Origin: Flavisolibacter longurius
GTDB taxonomy: Bacteria > Bacteroidota > Bacteroidia > Chitinophagales > Chitinophagaceae
NCBI GenBank assembly: GCA_013327885.1
Contig: JABUMY010000006.1
Coordinates: forward strand, 1-64,000
DNA length: 64,000 nt
Reading direction: 5' to 3'
Shown: in pieces, positions 7,932 through 17,227 of the stretch
Layout: each line of letters starts with the position of its first letter
Position numbering within the stretch: the stretch's first letter is position 1
Position numbers and translations under genes: made by a program
Notes under the pieces: model-generated
Told to the model about the DNA's origin: nothing
Database searches by the model: none
What the model saw: the letters and a program-made list of their open reading frames with translations, nothing else

Positions 7932-8912
7932 ATGCAAAAAAAATCGAGACCAATCGCTGAAATGGTAGTTGTTATTACCGGTGCTTCCAGCGGTGCCGGT
8001 CGTGCTATGGCTCTTGAGCTGGCAAAGCATGGCGCTACACTGGTGCTGGCAGCCCGCCGGGAAGAAGCTCTTGTCGAAGTGGCTGCCGACTGCGCCAACT
8101 TTGGCAGCAGGGCCGAAATACAGGTATGCGATGTAAAAGAAATGCTTTCGGTTCACCAGTTGGCCAAAGCGGCATTGGAAAAATTCGGCCGCATCGATGC
8201 CTGGGTAAACAACGCCGGCGTGCTGGCTGCCGGTGCGGTAGATGCGATACCTGCTGATGTGAACGAGGATGTGATCCGTACCAATTTGCTGGGTTATATC
8301 CATGGCGCACAGGCTGTGCTTCCTATTTTTAAGAAACAAGGCTACGGTACCATCGTCAACAATATTTCGGTTGGCGCCTGGTTAGCCACACCTTATATGG
8401 CGGCTTACTGCGCCAGCAAGTTTGGACTCCGCGGCTTTTTTGAAGCCTTGAAAGGCGAATTGCACCATTACCCCAACATTCATATTTGCGACCTGTACCC
8501 GGGATTTTTAGATACCCCCGGCATGCAGCATGCCGCCAACTATACGGGCAAAGATTTAAAACCTGCACCACCGGTGTATGATCCGCAACGGGTGGCAAGG
8601 GCCGTGGTTTCGGTACTCCAAAAGCCAAAGGCACAAAAAGCGGTGGGCGGTGCGGCCGTGGCATTGAAGTTTGCTTACGCTCTTTTTCCCACGTTCACAC
8701 GTAACATAACCGGGACCATTATTCGTAATTACTTAAAGACGGCACCCGATTCTGAAAATACCAGTGGCAACATCCTGTCACCGGTCGATTATGGCACCGG
8801 CATCAGCGGGGGATGGGAAACGTATTTTAATACGGCTATCAGGCGCAAGCTTCCCTGGCTGCTGGCCGGTGTGGCCGCCGTAAGCTTACTGGCGCTAACC
8901 CGCAAAGACTGA
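7932..8912 (+). CDS. Short-chain dehydrogenase/reductase, membrane-tailed
   Basis: A 326-residue SDR of the classical type. It has the nucleotide-binding TGASSGAG motif at 16-23, the NNAG motif at 93-96, and the catalytic triad Ser146, Tyr159 and Lys163 (Y-C-A-S-K). Residues 170-260 hold the substrate loop (YPGFLDTP), and a hydrophobic helix near the C-terminus (about 303-322) could anchor it to the membrane. This extended form is common in Bacteroidota and Proteobacteria with unknown substrates. Its stop codon abuts the stop of the convergent glycosyltransferase gene with no base between them. Confidence 0.9.
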   Translation: MQKKSRPIAEMVVVITGASSGAGRAMALELAKHGATLVLAARREEALVEVAADCANFGSRAEIQVCDVKEMLSVHQLAKAALEKFGRIDAWVNNAGVLAAGAVDAIPADVNEDVIRTNLLGYIHGAQAVLPIFKKQGYGTIVNNISVGAWLATPYMAAYCASKFGLRGFFEALKGELHHYPNIHICDLYPGFLDTPGMQHAANYTGKDLKPAPPVYDPQRVARAVVSVLQKPKAQKAVGGAAVALKFAYALFPTFTRNITGTIIRNYLKTAPDSENTSGNILSPVDYGTGISGGWETYFNTAIRRKLPWLLAGVAAVSLLALTRKD

Positions 8913-10382
8913 TCAGCGCCAGCTTAATTTAGGATTAACCAACCGCCACGAAAGGCGACGGAAAGTGACGGAGTGGTAAAGCAAGATACCCAGTCCCGAA
9001 AGCATAAACAGGAAGAGGAGCATGTAAAAATAATCCTGCAGGTAAATGCTGGTGGCAATGCCGCCAAGGAAATAAAGAAAAAGGAATACCTCGGCCATCA
9101 ACGTCCGGTTGCCTTTTTGTAAAAAATAGGAGGTGGATGCGGCAGTATTTGCCGCATATTTTGGGGTGCGGATAAAAGGCGATGCTTTCCCCAAAATGCC
9201 TTCCATGACAGAAAGCGTGTTTTGCACCGAAAGTGCCATGTATACCACCATAAATACCGGGTAATAGATCCAAAATTTGCCATCGCTATTCTCCTTGTTT
9301 CCCTGGTAAAAAACCAGGGTCAGCAAAACCAGGTTGATGCCGCCAACCGCGGCAAAATTGGTTATCGAAATAAAGAATGGATCAACGTTTCGCAGCAAAA
9401 GCAGGGGAAGGGTTAACAAGCTGGAAAAAAGCAGGCAGGGAAAAACAAAACTGCTTGTCAGGTGAAAAAACGAATGGATTTTTTTGCCCAACGGCATGCT
9501 GGCTCCAGCCACCTTTCGTCCGTTTTTCCGGCAAACCTGCATAATGCCTTTGGTCCACCGGGCTTGCTGTACTTTAAACACATCCAGGGTGGCAGGCAAT
9601 TCTGCCGGCACCACAATATCGTGTACATACCTGATCTTCCAGCCATTCAACTGTGCCCGGTACGAAATGTCCAGGTCTTCGCTCAGCACGGCACCATCCC
9701 AGCCACCGGCATCGGTGATGCATGCCTTTCGCCAAATACCTGCGGTACCGCAAAAATTAGCGTACAGGTCGCCGTTATACCGGCCGGCTTGCTCAATGGA
9801 AAAATAAGTGTCCAATAAAAATGACTGGATGCGGGTCAGGAAATTCTGGTCCCGGTTTAGGTGTCCCCATCTTGCCTGTACCAGGCCAACTTCCGGTGAA
9901 GTAAAATGGGGTAGCATGTCGGTAAGGAAGTTTGGCGAAGGACGAAAATCTGCATCAAAAATGGCAATGTATTTACCCTTGCAATGGGGCAGGTTTTCCT
10001 GCAAAGCGCCGGCTTTATAACCCTGGCGGTTTTTTCTGCGTACCGTTTTTACAATGAAGCCTTGTGCCTGCAACTGCACAACTTTCCGGTCTACAAGCAT
10101 TGTCGTTTCATCCGTCGAATCATCCAGTACAATTATTTCCAATTTATCTTTTGGATACGTCAGGTTAGCCAGGCAATCGAGCAAACCTTCCACCACGTAT
10201 TTTTCGTTGTACACCGGTACCTGTATGCTAACCAGGGGAAAATCAGTCAGTGGGGGCAACAGTTTTCCCAGCTTTTTCTTTCGGGAAAGCCGCCAAAGGT
10301 CGAGCTGGATAATCGCATTGGACAACAGCCACAACATCAGCAAACCATAGATCGCAAATAACACCAAACCCAGTTCTTTCAT
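8913..10382 (-). CDS. Membrane glycosyltransferase, GT2 / cellulose-synthase-like
   Basis: A 489-residue processive-type family 2 glycosyltransferase. An N-terminal membrane helix (about 5-27) is followed by the catalytic domain with VPVYNE (55-60), the first DD (87-88), DxD at 143-145 (FDADF), ED at 235-236 and QxxRW at 272-276. Four hydrophobic segments follow (about 305-330, 345-370, 380-400, 435-475). This set of D,D,D,QxxRW with C-terminal membrane helices marks synthases of beta-linked polymers or glucosylceramide-like lipids. No cyclic-di-GMP PilZ domain is present, and no polymer-export genes are adjacent, so the product cannot be named. Confidence 0.9.
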   Translation of the reverse strand: MKELGLVLFAIYGLLMLWLLSNAIIQLDLWRLSRKKKLGKLLPPLTDFPLVSIQVPVYNEKYVVEGLLDCLANLTYPKDKLEIIVLDDSTDETTMLVDRKVVQLQAQGFIVKTVRRKNRQGYKAGALQENLPHCKGKYIAIFDADFRPSPNFLTDMLPHFTSPEVGLVQARWGHLNRDQNFLTRIQSFLLDTYFSIEQAGRYNGDLYANFCGTAGIWRKACITDAGGWDGAVLSEDLDISYRAQLNGWKIRYVHDIVVPAELPATLDVFKVQQARWTKGIMQVCRKNGRKVAGASMPLGKKIHSFFHLTSSFVFPCLLFSSLLTLPLLLLRNVDPFFISITNFAAVGGINLVLLTLVFYQGNKENSDGKFWIYYPVFMVVYMALSVQNTLSVMEGILGKASPFIRTPKYAANTAASTSYFLQKGNRTLMAEVFLFLYFLGGIATSIYLQDYFYMLLFLFMLSGLGILLYHSVTFRRLSWRLVNPKLSWR

Positions 10383-10406
10383 TCACCTGCCGTTTCCGTT
10401 AAAAAC

Positions 10407-10859
10407 TTAGTTCGCCTGTGTCCTTTTTGACAAGTAACTGTGCAATGCATCCAGCGCTTCCTGCCAGCCTTCTTCGTGGGGCTGAATGGCATGTTCGTCG
10501 TGGCTGGCGCTTTGGGTTACCGATAACCTGCTGCCTTCTCCTGCCTCGGCAAATTCCACCGTCAACACATAATCACCGTTATGCAACGAAGCTTCCGGGA
10601 ATCGCCAGATCCAGCTATACACCAGCCTTTTGCCTTCTTGCACTTCTTTGTACTCACCGCTGATCTCGAGTCCATCCTGGAAGCGGTAACGCACAGCACC
10701 ACCTTCCCGTATGTCATTTTCCACCGACTCCAGGTTTTTGCCCATGGGCTTCCACCATTGCTTTAATTCCCCATCATTCGTCCACGCCTGGTAAAGCACA
10801 TCGGCAGGTACCGGGAACTCCTTTGTCAGTTGAAGCTCTGCCTTTTCCACATTGCTCAT
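10407..10859 (-). CDS. AHSA1/START-like (SRPBCC) domain protein
   Basis: A 150-residue protein covering one complete SRPBCC fold. The opening reads LQLTKEFPVPADVLYQAW then LKQWWKP, the hallmark of the AHSA1 (Hsp90 ATPase activator homologue) family in bacteria. Later strands (GEYKEVQEGKRLVYSW and SRLSVTQ) and the final amphipathic helix (EGWQEALDALHSYL) complete the helix-grip cavity, which binds a hydrophobic ligand in relatives. The ligand is unknown. It is a single gene separated by 24 bases from the glycosyltransferase on the same strand, so some read-through is possible. Confidence 0.85.
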   Translation of the reverse strand: MSNVEKAELQLTKEFPVPADVLYQAWTNDGELKQWWKPMGKNLESVENDIREGGAVRYRFQDGLEISGEYKEVQEGKRLVYSWIWRFPEASLHNGDYVLTVEFAEAGEGSRLSVTQSASHDEHAIQPHEEGWQEALDALHSYLSKRTQAN

Positions 10860-10970
10860 ATTGGGTATTTTTTAAATTGACGTTGGATACTTCAAATACT
10901 GTGCATTTTCGACGATAGTATTGATATGCGTAAGAAAATAGCAGGATAAATGGTTTTGACTTCGACAAAA

Positions 10971-10989
10971 AAGCCTCCGATGGAGGCTT
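10971..10989 (-). terminator. Rho-independent terminator of the lactonase gene
   Basis: AAGCCTCC and GGAGGCTT form an 8-bp stem with a 3-base loop. On the minus strand it is followed by a U-rich stretch (A-run at 10967-10972 of the plus strand). It lies about 125 bp past the stop of the lactonase gene. Confidence 0.7.
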
Positions 10990-11115
10990 GCATAAATTTT
11001 TGCTTTTTTAAATGCATCTATCTGTTACCAAAAATTTGCATTTTGAAATCGATTGACTTGAATTCTAAAACCGTGTGATGCGCCGTCTGACGACTGCATC
11101 GATACAACAGCCAAT

Positions 11116-12225
11116 TTAGTTGCGAACCCATTTCACACAAACCGGGCTGCCTACGGCGATTCGTTTGCCTGTATCCTTCAACAAGCCTGTTTTTTTGTTC
11201 ACGGCAAATACCACAATTTCATCGCTTCGCTGGTTAGCCACCAGTAAAAATTTACTGGAAGGATCAAAGCCGAAATTTCGCGGCGTTTTTCCCAAAACCG
11301 GTTGATGACCAATGAGGGTCAGCTTGCCGTTGGTACCGTTAATTTTAAAGATCGCCAGTGTATTGGACGCATCGCGGTTGGAAGCATAAAGGAACTTGCC
11401 ATCCGGGGAAACATGAATGTCTGCGCTGGTAAATTCTCCCTTGAAGTCTTTTGGAATCGTCGACACCGTTTGCACAGCTTCCAACTTTCCGCTATTATTC
11501 TTAAACGCCGTTACCGTTCCTGATAGCTCCTGTACCAGGTAAGCCCATTTGCCCGTAGGGTGAATGGTAAGATGACGCGGACCGGCGCCGGCAGGTGCCT
11601 GCAATACTTTTTCGTGCGGGGTAATTTCACCGGTTTGCTGGTTGAAGGCATACACCATCACTTTATCGATGCCGAGGTCAGGCACATAAAGTGTTTTGTT
11701 GTCTTTGGAAAGTACGGCGGCATGTACATGCGGGCTCGTTTGCCGGTCTGTCGGACCGCGACCCTCGTGCTTTTCAGTTGCCACCGCATTGCCAAGCGAT
11801 CCGTCTTTTTTTACCGGCAACACCGCCACTGTTCCGCTGCTGTAATTGCCCACAACCACCCATTTGCCGGTCTTGTCCACGGACACATAACAAGGATGCT
11901 CGCCCTGGGAAAGTGAACTGTTTATCTCGGTTAACTGACCGTTTTTTTTGTTGAAACGAAAAGCGGTAACCTTGCCGCCACCTTCACGGTTGCCCACCTC
12001 GTTGGCGGCATACACAAATTGCTGGTTGGGTGAAACAGCGAGATAGGAGGGGTTTGGCGTAACAGCCGAATCAACAAGTTTCGCCGACCCATCGGGATTG
12101 AAACGGTAAACATAAACGCCTTTGCTTTTTTCGCCGGTGTAAGTGCCCACCAGCAGGTAAGGCTGTGCATTTGCGGTTGTTAGGAACATAACTGTACTGA
12201 GTAGGGTAAAAACGATCTGTTTCAT
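11116..12225 (-). CDS. Secreted beta-propeller lactonase (6-phosphogluconolactonase-like)
   Basis: A 369-residue protein with a clear signal peptide (1-20, ending ANAQ). The rest is a seven-bladed propeller of the YbhE/Pgl lactonase family: YLAVSPNQQFVYAANE, GRGPTDRQTSPHVHAAVLSKD, GAGPRHLTIHPTGKWAYL and SADIHVSPDGKFLYASNRD are blade repeats with the conserved His and Arg residues of the family. Cytoplasmic relatives hydrolyse 6-phosphogluconolactone. Export suggests another lactone substrate here. It stands alone, with a terminator downstream and about 135 bp to the next gene upstream. Confidence 0.88.
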   Translation of the reverse strand: MKQIVFTLLSTVMFLTTANAQPYLLVGTYTGEKSKGVYVYRFNPDGSAKLVDSAVTPNPSYLAVSPNQQFVYAANEVGNREGGGKVTAFRFNKKNGQLTEINSSLSQGEHPCYVSVDKTGKWVVVGNYSSGTVAVLPVKKDGSLGNAVATEKHEGRGPTDRQTSPHVHAAVLSKDNKTLYVPDLGIDKVMVYAFNQQTGEITPHEKVLQAPAGAGPRHLTIHPTGKWAYLVQELSGTVTAFKNNSGKLEAVQTVSTIPKDFKGEFTSADIHVSPDGKFLYASNRDASNTLAIFKINGTNGKLTLIGHQPVLGKTPRNFGFDPSSKFLLVANQRSDEIVVFAVNKKTGLLKDTGKRIAVGSPVCVKWVRN

Positions 12226-12360
12226 AACTTATGGTGGTGATGAAGGTATTGATTTTCCGGTTGGTGGAAAATGTATGTGAGATTGGTTGCTTTATTACTG
12301 CTTTTATAAACGGATTTGGGGTGGCCTTAACTTTGTAAGAAGGATTAAAAACGGCAGACT

Positions 12361-12636
12361 ATGATTGAAAAACAAACCATCGACGGAAGGGATGTGTGGA
12401 TGAAAGTGGATCCTTATCATGTGGAGCGGGCAAATCCGAATATTATTCCAACCGAATATTTTACAGCAACGTATTATTACCAGGAACCGGTTGACGAAAA
12501 TACAGCCGGTGAAATGGTGAAAGACGAAGACGGTGAAACGAAATTATTTGAATCACCGGTAGCGGCCCTGACCTATGCCTGGAAAAGCCTGGGTGGATCG
12601 GCAGGCGACAGTTTTGGCGAAGCGGGAACAGCTTAA
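12361..12636 (+). CDS. Small acidic protein of unknown function
   Basis: A 91-residue soluble protein, acidic and tyrosine-rich in the middle (TEYFTATYYYQEP), starting MIEKQTIDGRDVWMKVDP. The C-terminal half (SPVAALTYAWKSLGGSAGDSFGEAG) is alanine/glycine rich. I do not recognise a family. A -7-like box TAACTTTG lies at 12328-12335, giving a short leader. The next plus-strand gene (response regulator) starts about 115 bp downstream and could be co-transcribed. Confidence 0.6.
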   Translation: MIEKQTIDGRDVWMKVDPYHVERANPNIIPTEYFTATYYYQEPVDENTAGEMVKDEDGETKLFESPVAALTYAWKSLGGSAGDSFGEAGTA

Positions 12637-12753
12637 AAAAAAGTGTGAAGCGTCACGAAAATTCTTGGAACGATTTTTTCAATACCAGACAGGACGATTG
12701 CTCAGTTGCGCAATTCCACATTTCACCAAATCGTTTGATTAAAAAAATTGAAC

Positions 12754-13149
12754 ATGACGAACACAACGCTTGAAGCCAAAAAACTCCACAAAGTACTCAT
12801 TATCGAAGACGAAGGCGATATGTGCCTTTTGCTGAACATTATGCTCAACGGCAAGGACATGGAGCTTGACCATGTAAAAAAGCTGTCGGCTGCTGAAGAA
12901 TATCTACAAAAAGAAAAACCCGAAGTGGTGATTCTTGATAACAAACTGCCCGATGGTTTTGGTATTGATTTTATTTCGCATATCAAGCAAAACTATCCCG
13001 ACATCCGGATCATTATGATCTCCGGTTATGATGGTTCGGCAAAAGATGTAGCCCTGGAAAACGGCGCGGATACGTTCCTGGAAAAGCCGTTTACCAAGAA
13101 CCAGCTTTACGAAGCAATCATGGCACTGATGCCGAAAGAGGTTGCTTAA
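12754..13149 (+). CDS. Single-domain response regulator (CheY-like receiver)
   Basis: A 131-residue receiver domain alone. Acidic pocket residues are E18-D19, phosphoacceptor Asp62 (VVILDNKLPDG), the conserved Ser90 (MISGYDG) and Lys111 (LEKPF). No output domain follows, so it acts by binding a partner or as a phosphate shuttle. The start is taken at the ATG of 12754 rather than a TTG two codons earlier. No kinase is adjacent; the LytS-type kinase at 14761-15783 has its own partner. A strong terminator follows. Confidence 0.88.
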   Translation: MTNTTLEAKKLHKVLIIEDEGDMCLLLNIMLNGKDMELDHVKKLSAAEEYLQKEKPEVVILDNKLPDGFGIDFISHIKQNYPDIRIIMISGYDGSAKDVALENGADTFLEKPFTKNQLYEAIMALMPKEVA

Positions 13150-13170
13150 CTGTACATAATTTAAATAAAA

Positions 13171-13200
13171 AATGCCCGGGATTTGTTCCGGGCATTTTTA
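13171..13200 (+). terminator. Rho-independent terminator after the response regulator
   Basis: AATGCCCGG and CCGGGCATT (13171-13179 and 13188-13196) form a 9-bp stem followed by a T-run, 22 bp past the stop codon at 13149. Confidence 0.85.
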
Positions 13201-13290
13201 TCTTCATCAAATTATTTGAATTGTTCAGACACTTGCAAAAGCTGCTGCAAAAAAGATTGCTTGCTGAATCCATTACGCGTCAATTCTCCC

Positions 13291-13971
13291 TCATTTTTTC
13301 AAATAAGGCTGCATAATTTTTTGCCAGATGCGGTAACCATCGGCATTCATGTGCAGTTTGTCTCCCACAAAAATATCGGTGCGTACGTTTCCGCTTTTGT
13401 CCAGCATAGCGCCGTAAACGTTAATAAAGCCGGCGTTCTTTTGTCCTTTCAAAAAATCGCTGATGTCTTTGTTGGCCTTTTTGAATTTATCCAAAAAAGC
13501 AACCCGTGAAGGACTTGGCTTCATGGAAATAAACTGAATGTTGGCCTGCGGATAATTTTGGCGGATCATACCGAACAGGGTCTTAAATCGATTGACCACC
13601 GTTTCGGGTTCCATGGTTGCTGATGAAGAAAGGTCATTCTCTCCACAATAAACAATAACCTGCTTGGGTGCATACGGTGTTACAATCTCGTAGAAATAAC
13701 GGGTAAGATCAGTGATCTGCGAGCCACCAAATCCCCTGTTGATAATGTTGTATCCAGGGAAGTAGTCCTGCACGTCCTTCCAATTGGTGAAGGACGAACT
13801 GCCGATCAGTAAGATGGGGTTTTGAGCCGGTGCTGTGGCGCTGTCGAGTTTTTTGAATCGCTGTATATCGTTCCAAAATGGCGGACAGTGATTTTGCGAG
13901 AGTGCCGACAATTGAATAACCAACAAAAATGACAGGAAGAAAAACAAACGTCTAAACCGCATAGGATCCAA
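13291..13971 (-). CDS. Secreted SGNH/GDSL hydrolase
   Basis: A 226-residue esterase-type protein with an N-terminal signal peptide (about 1-25, FLLVIQLSALSQ). It carries the four SGNH blocks: block I IGSSSF with nucleophile Ser59 probable, Gly in NRGFGGS (block II), block III GENDL with Asn, and block V DKLHMNADGY with catalytic Asp and His. Relatives deacetylate or de-esterify carbohydrates, lipids or sialic acids. The substrate is unknown and it probably acts in the periplasm. A TATCTTTA box about 28 bp upstream of the start may be its -7 element. Confidence 0.88.
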   Translation of the reverse strand: MDPMRFRRLFFFLSFLLVIQLSALSQNHCPPFWNDIQRFKKLDSATAPAQNPILLIGSSSFTNWKDVQDYFPGYNIINRGFGGSQITDLTRYFYEIVTPYAPKQVIVYCGENDLSSSATMEPETVVNRFKTLFGMIRQNYPQANIQFISMKPSPSRVAFLDKFKKANKDISDFLKGQKNAGFINVYGAMLDKSGNVRTDIFVGDKLHMNADGYRIWQKIMQPYLKK

Positions 13972-14029
13972 ATGGTGTTTTGTGTGAAAAAGCTAAAGAT
14001 ACGGTGACGGACGTAAACAGTTATTGCTG

Positions 14030-14758
14030 TTAACGTTTCAGGAAACGGCCTTTAAGCAGTCGCTCCAGTACGTCGTCGCGGGTGGAGCGACTGATAGGGA
14101 TGTGGTGATTGCCGATCCGCAATTCGCTGCCTTCGATATTGTCGATCTGCGAAGCGGACACGAGGTAAGATTTGTGTGTTTTGACAAACTGGTCTGCGGG
14201 CAAAAATTCTTCGATGGATTTAAAGGTGAGGTAGGTGATGTATTTTTTAGTGGTGGTATGTATGGCCACATAATTCTGCAGCGCTTCCGCGAACAAAATG
14301 TCTTTGAAAAATAGCTTCACCAGCTTGTTGTCGGTCTTGATAAAAAAATAATCGGGTTTGGCTGCGGAAGAAGCTTCATGTGCATTGGCTTGTCGCAACT
14401 CGTAAAATTCCCGTGCACGTAAAGCTGCTTTCAGAAAACGTTCAAACGAAATGGGTTTGACCAGGTAATCAAGGGCATTCAGCTCAAAGCCATCCAGTGC
14501 ATATTGCGGAAAGGCCGTCGTGAAGATTACCGGCGGCGCCGGCTGCACTGTTTTTAAAAACTCGAGCCCTGTTATCCTGGGCATTTGGATGTCCAAAAAG
14601 ATCAGTTGCACCTTGCCTTCGGCGATTGCCGATGTAGCTTTTAACGGCGAATCAAATTCCGCTTCCAGTTGCAGGAAGTCAATGTCGTGGATGTATTCTT
14701 TCAATCCTTTCCGGGCAAGTGGTTCATCGTCGATGATTATAGAGCGGATAGGCGACAT
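14030..14758 (-). CDS. LytTR-family response regulator
   Basis: A 242-residue regulator with a receiver domain (1-120), acidic residues D10-D11-E12 and phosphoacceptor Asp56 (IFLDIQMP), a Lys in LVKPI, and a C-terminal LytTR DNA-binding domain (about 138-240, FFIKTDNKLVKLFFKDILFAEA ... TYLTFKSIEEFLP). LytTR regulators bind direct repeats rather than inverted ones. It is encoded two bases downstream of its probable sensor kinase, so the two form a pair. The target is unknown. No LytTR repeat was identified nearby. Confidence 0.93.
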   Translation of the reverse strand: MSPIRSIIIDDEPLARKGLKEYIHDIDFLQLEAEFDSPLKATSAIAEGKVQLIFLDIQMPRITGLEFLKTVQPAPPVIFTTAFPQYALDGFELNALDYLVKPISFERFLKAALRAREFYELRQANAHEASSAAKPDYFFIKTDNKLVKLFFKDILFAEALQNYVAIHTTTKKYITYLTFKSIEEFLPADQFVKTHKSYLVSASQIDNIEGSELRIGNHHIPISRSTRDDVLERLLKGRFLKR

Positions 14759-14760
14759 CG

Positions 14761-15783
14761 TTATATTTTTAAGGTGAGGTGAACACTATACCAGCCGTCT
14801 TTTTCACCAACAAGCAACTGGTGTTTTTGCGGGTACAGCAATTCGAGCCGGCGCTTGACATTGGCAAGGCCAATGCCGCCATACGGTTCTATGAAGGATT
14901 TGTTTTCGGTTGTGTTGCGGATGGAAAATGCCATCTCTCCGTTTTGTCGCGAAAGCGCAATGGCCACGGTGTTGCAGGTGCCGTTGCCATAGTGTGACAA
15001 GTGCTTAAAAGAATTTTCAACAAAGGGGAGGAGAAGCAGGGGCTCGATGGCAAAACCTTTTACCGTGGGTTCGATCTGCATTTGCACCTCGCAATTTTCC
15101 ATCCGCAATTGCTGCAGGCCGATATAATCCTGCAGGTAGGCAATCTCCTTTTCTATGGAAATCTTTACATCCTTTACCTCGTAAAGCTGGTAGCGCAGCA
15201 TTTCAGAAAATTTGTGCAGCGCCTGTCTGGCTTCCGTATTGCTTTTATCGATCAAAAAATAAACGGCGTTCAGCGAATTGAATAAGAAATGGGGGTTGAT
15301 CTGCGATTTTAAAAAATTCAGCTCTGTTTCCGCCTTTTCCCGGGCCACCTCCAGCAAGCGTTTTTGCGAAGCATTGTAATCCGTCAGCAGCTTTACCGCC
15401 ATACCGGCAATAACAAGAAAGATATGTGGTAAAATGTTGTCATAGATCTTTTCTTTGATGCCATTTGTCCACTGGTAAACAGACGGATTGTTGATGATGG
15501 TACCAACAAGGAAAAGCTTCAGAAAACTGCTGGTGGCAATAAGCGTGAGCAGGAGAACGGCAAAAAGAACGTAGTTCTTCCGGTAAAGAAATCGCGGTAT
15601 CAAAATGTAATTGGCAATACTGACCAATAGCGCCAGGTCAACCACTTTCACCAACGTTACCAGCAACGCCTGTTGCCAGTTAGCATAATCCTGGTAACGG
15701 AGGTAATACCAAACAGCACCCAGCACCAGCCAGAAAAATACGTGGTGAAGTCGATAGCGCAAAAAGGTCTGCCGGGTCATCAT
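14761..15783 (-). CDS. LytS/YehU-type membrane sensor histidine kinase
   Basis: A 340-residue kinase with four hydrophobic segments in the first 130 residues (about 14-28, 43-62, 72-95 and 117-135), a short coiled linker (140-158), and the His_kinase domain whose phosphoacceptor is His165 in SQINPHFLFNSLNAV. An HATPase region follows (about 245-338) with LLLPFVENSFKH and the G-box GIGLANVKRRLELLY. It has no extracellular sensor domain of size, so the signal is probably sensed in the membrane. The start is the first of two adjacent ATG codons. Confidence 0.93.
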   Translation of the reverse strand: MMTRQTFLRYRLHHVFFWLVLGAVWYYLRYQDYANWQQALLVTLVKVVDLALLVSIANYILIPRFLYRKNYVLFAVLLLTLIATSSFLKLFLVGTIINNPSVYQWTNGIKEKIYDNILPHIFLVIAGMAVKLLTDYNASQKRLLEVAREKAETELNFLKSQINPHFLFNSLNAVYFLIDKSNTEARQALHKFSEMLRYQLYEVKDVKISIEKEIAYLQDYIGLQQLRMENCEVQMQIEPTVKGFAIEPLLLLPFVENSFKHLSHYGNGTCNTVAIALSRQNGEMAFSIRNTTENKSFIEPYGGIGLANVKRRLELLYPQKHQLLVGEKDGWYSVHLTLKI

Positions 15784-15864
15784 TACCGAAAATAAATCTA
15801 CAACTTCTGGGGCGGATAACCCTTACACCACCGGCAGCATTTCGCTGATGAAATGCAATAAAAA

Positions 15865-15882
15865 AAGAGCTCTGAGGCTCTT
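15865..15882 (-). terminator. Rho-independent terminator of mqnE
   Basis: AAGAGC and GCTCTT form a short stem with a 6-base loop. On the minus strand it is followed by a run of U (plus-strand A-run 15860-15866), about 22 bp past the mqnE stop. Confidence 0.6.
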
Positions 15883-15903
15883 CGTACATTTCTATTCAAT
15901 CGA

Positions 15904-17028
15904 TCAATAGGCTTTCACCACGTTGTAAAGCGTGTCTCTTTCCACCGGTTGCCGTTTTACCTGCTTGATGAGCGATACCAGGTCTTCGGTGCTCATCGCC
16001 GGGTTTTGCTCTTCGGCGCCAGCCATGGAATAGATCTTTGTTGTATCGTCGATAGTGCCGTCAATATCATCCACACCGTAGGACAACGAAAGCTGCGCAT
16101 TTTTCCGTCCCAGCATTGGCCAGTAGGCTTTCAGGTGTGGGAAGTTGTCCATAAACAAGCGGGCAATGGCGTATAACCTGAAATCTTCCACTACACTGGC
16201 TTCCGGCACATGGCTCATGTCATTGTCACCATTGCGGAATTTCAGTGGAATAAAGGTGTTGAAGCCACCGGTTTTATCCTGCAGGTTGCGCAGCCGCAGC
16301 ATGTGATCAATACGGTGACTGTAATTTTCGATATGCCCGTAAAGCATGGTGGCGTTGCTGTGCATGCCGGCATTGTGAATGGCTTCGTGAATAGCGAGCC
16401 AGCCATCCGCATCAACTTTGTCCGCACAAATCTGGCTGCGAATATCGTCGGCAAAGATCTCTGCACCACCACCGGGAATGGAGTTCAAACCGGCTTCTTT
16501 TAAAACCTGAACACCCTCGGCTACCGAAAGCTTTGCCTTGCGAAACATATAATCAAGCTCCACCGCCGTAAATCCTTTGATGTGCAAGTCAGGACGATGC
16601 GCTTTTATCTGCTTGAGGAGGTCGGCGAAAAAGTAAAGATTCATTTTGGGGTGAACGCCGCCAACAATATGGACTTCGGTAACCGGCTGACCATCGTATT
16701 TTTTTACAATGGCCATCATGTCATCAATGGAAAGTTCCCAGCCTTCCTCGCGGTGCACATACAATTGCGAATATGAGCAGAAATTGCAAGAGAACACGCA
16801 AACATTGGTGGGTTCGATATGAAAATTGCGGTTGAAAAAAACGGCATCGCCGTGGTATTTTTCCTTTACAAAATTGGCCAGTGAGCCAACAAAGGGAAGG
16901 CTGCCTTTTTCAAAAAGCAGGAGGCCGTCTTCAGCAGTCAGGCGTTCGCCGGCATAAACCTTGTCAGCAATGGATTGGAGGGCCGGAACCTGGTGGCGGA
17001 AAAGAACTTTTTCTTCGGTCGCTATCAT
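15904..17028 (-). CDS. mqnE: Aminofutalosine synthase (radical SAM), menaquinone futalosine pathway
   Basis: A 374-residue radical SAM enzyme with the CxxxCxxC cluster ligands Cys77, Cys81 and Cys84 (CVFSCNFCSY) in an N-terminal barrel. The sequences VHIVGGVHPK, GGGAEIFADDIR, ATMLYGHIE and FNTFIPLKFRN are the MqnE/CofH-family blocks. The glycine-rich GGGAE and the length fit MqnE better than MqnC. MqnE joins the carboxyvinyl-benzoate and SAM to give aminofutalosine, so this organism probably makes menaquinone by the futalosine route. Other mqn genes are not in the window. A perfect -7 box ends four bases before the ATG. Confidence 0.92.
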   Translation of the reverse strand: MIATEEKVLFRHQVPALQSIADKVYAGERLTAEDGLLLFEKGSLPFVGSLANFVKEKYHGDAVFFNRNFHIEPTNVCVFSCNFCSYSQLYVHREEGWELSIDDMMAIVKKYDGQPVTEVHIVGGVHPKMNLYFFADLLKQIKAHRPDLHIKGFTAVELDYMFRKAKLSVAEGVQVLKEAGLNSIPGGGAEIFADDIRSQICADKVDADGWLAIHEAIHNAGMHSNATMLYGHIENYSHRIDHMLRLRNLQDKTGGFNTFIPLKFRNGDNDMSHVPEASVVEDFRLYAIARLFMDNFPHLKAYWPMLGRKNAQLSLSYGVDDIDGTIDDTTKIYSMAGAEEQNPAMSTEDLVSLIKQVKRQPVERDTLYNVVKAY

Positions 17029-17032
17029 GCGT

Positions 17033-17040
17033 CAAAGGTA
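17033..17040 (-). promoter_or_regulatory. -7 box of mqnE, almost touching the start codon
   Basis: On the minus strand TACCTTTG is followed by four bases and the ATG of mqnE. The transcription start would fall at or next to the ATG, so the mRNA may be leaderless. No convincing -33 TTTG was seen. Confidence 0.5.
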
Positions 17041-17227
17041 AGGCAGGATAAAAGAGAAAGGTAGTGGCTGCTCCGGCACCGGCTAGCCTTTCTCCCATTC
17101 ATTTACTTTTTTCTAATAGGCACAGCTGTTTCGTAGCAAGGGAATATAGAAAATGCGAGAACAAAATCACAGAAGCATTCAGGAGTAACAAACCGCCGTT
17201 CTAATCGGCACAAAAACCGAAACGGTT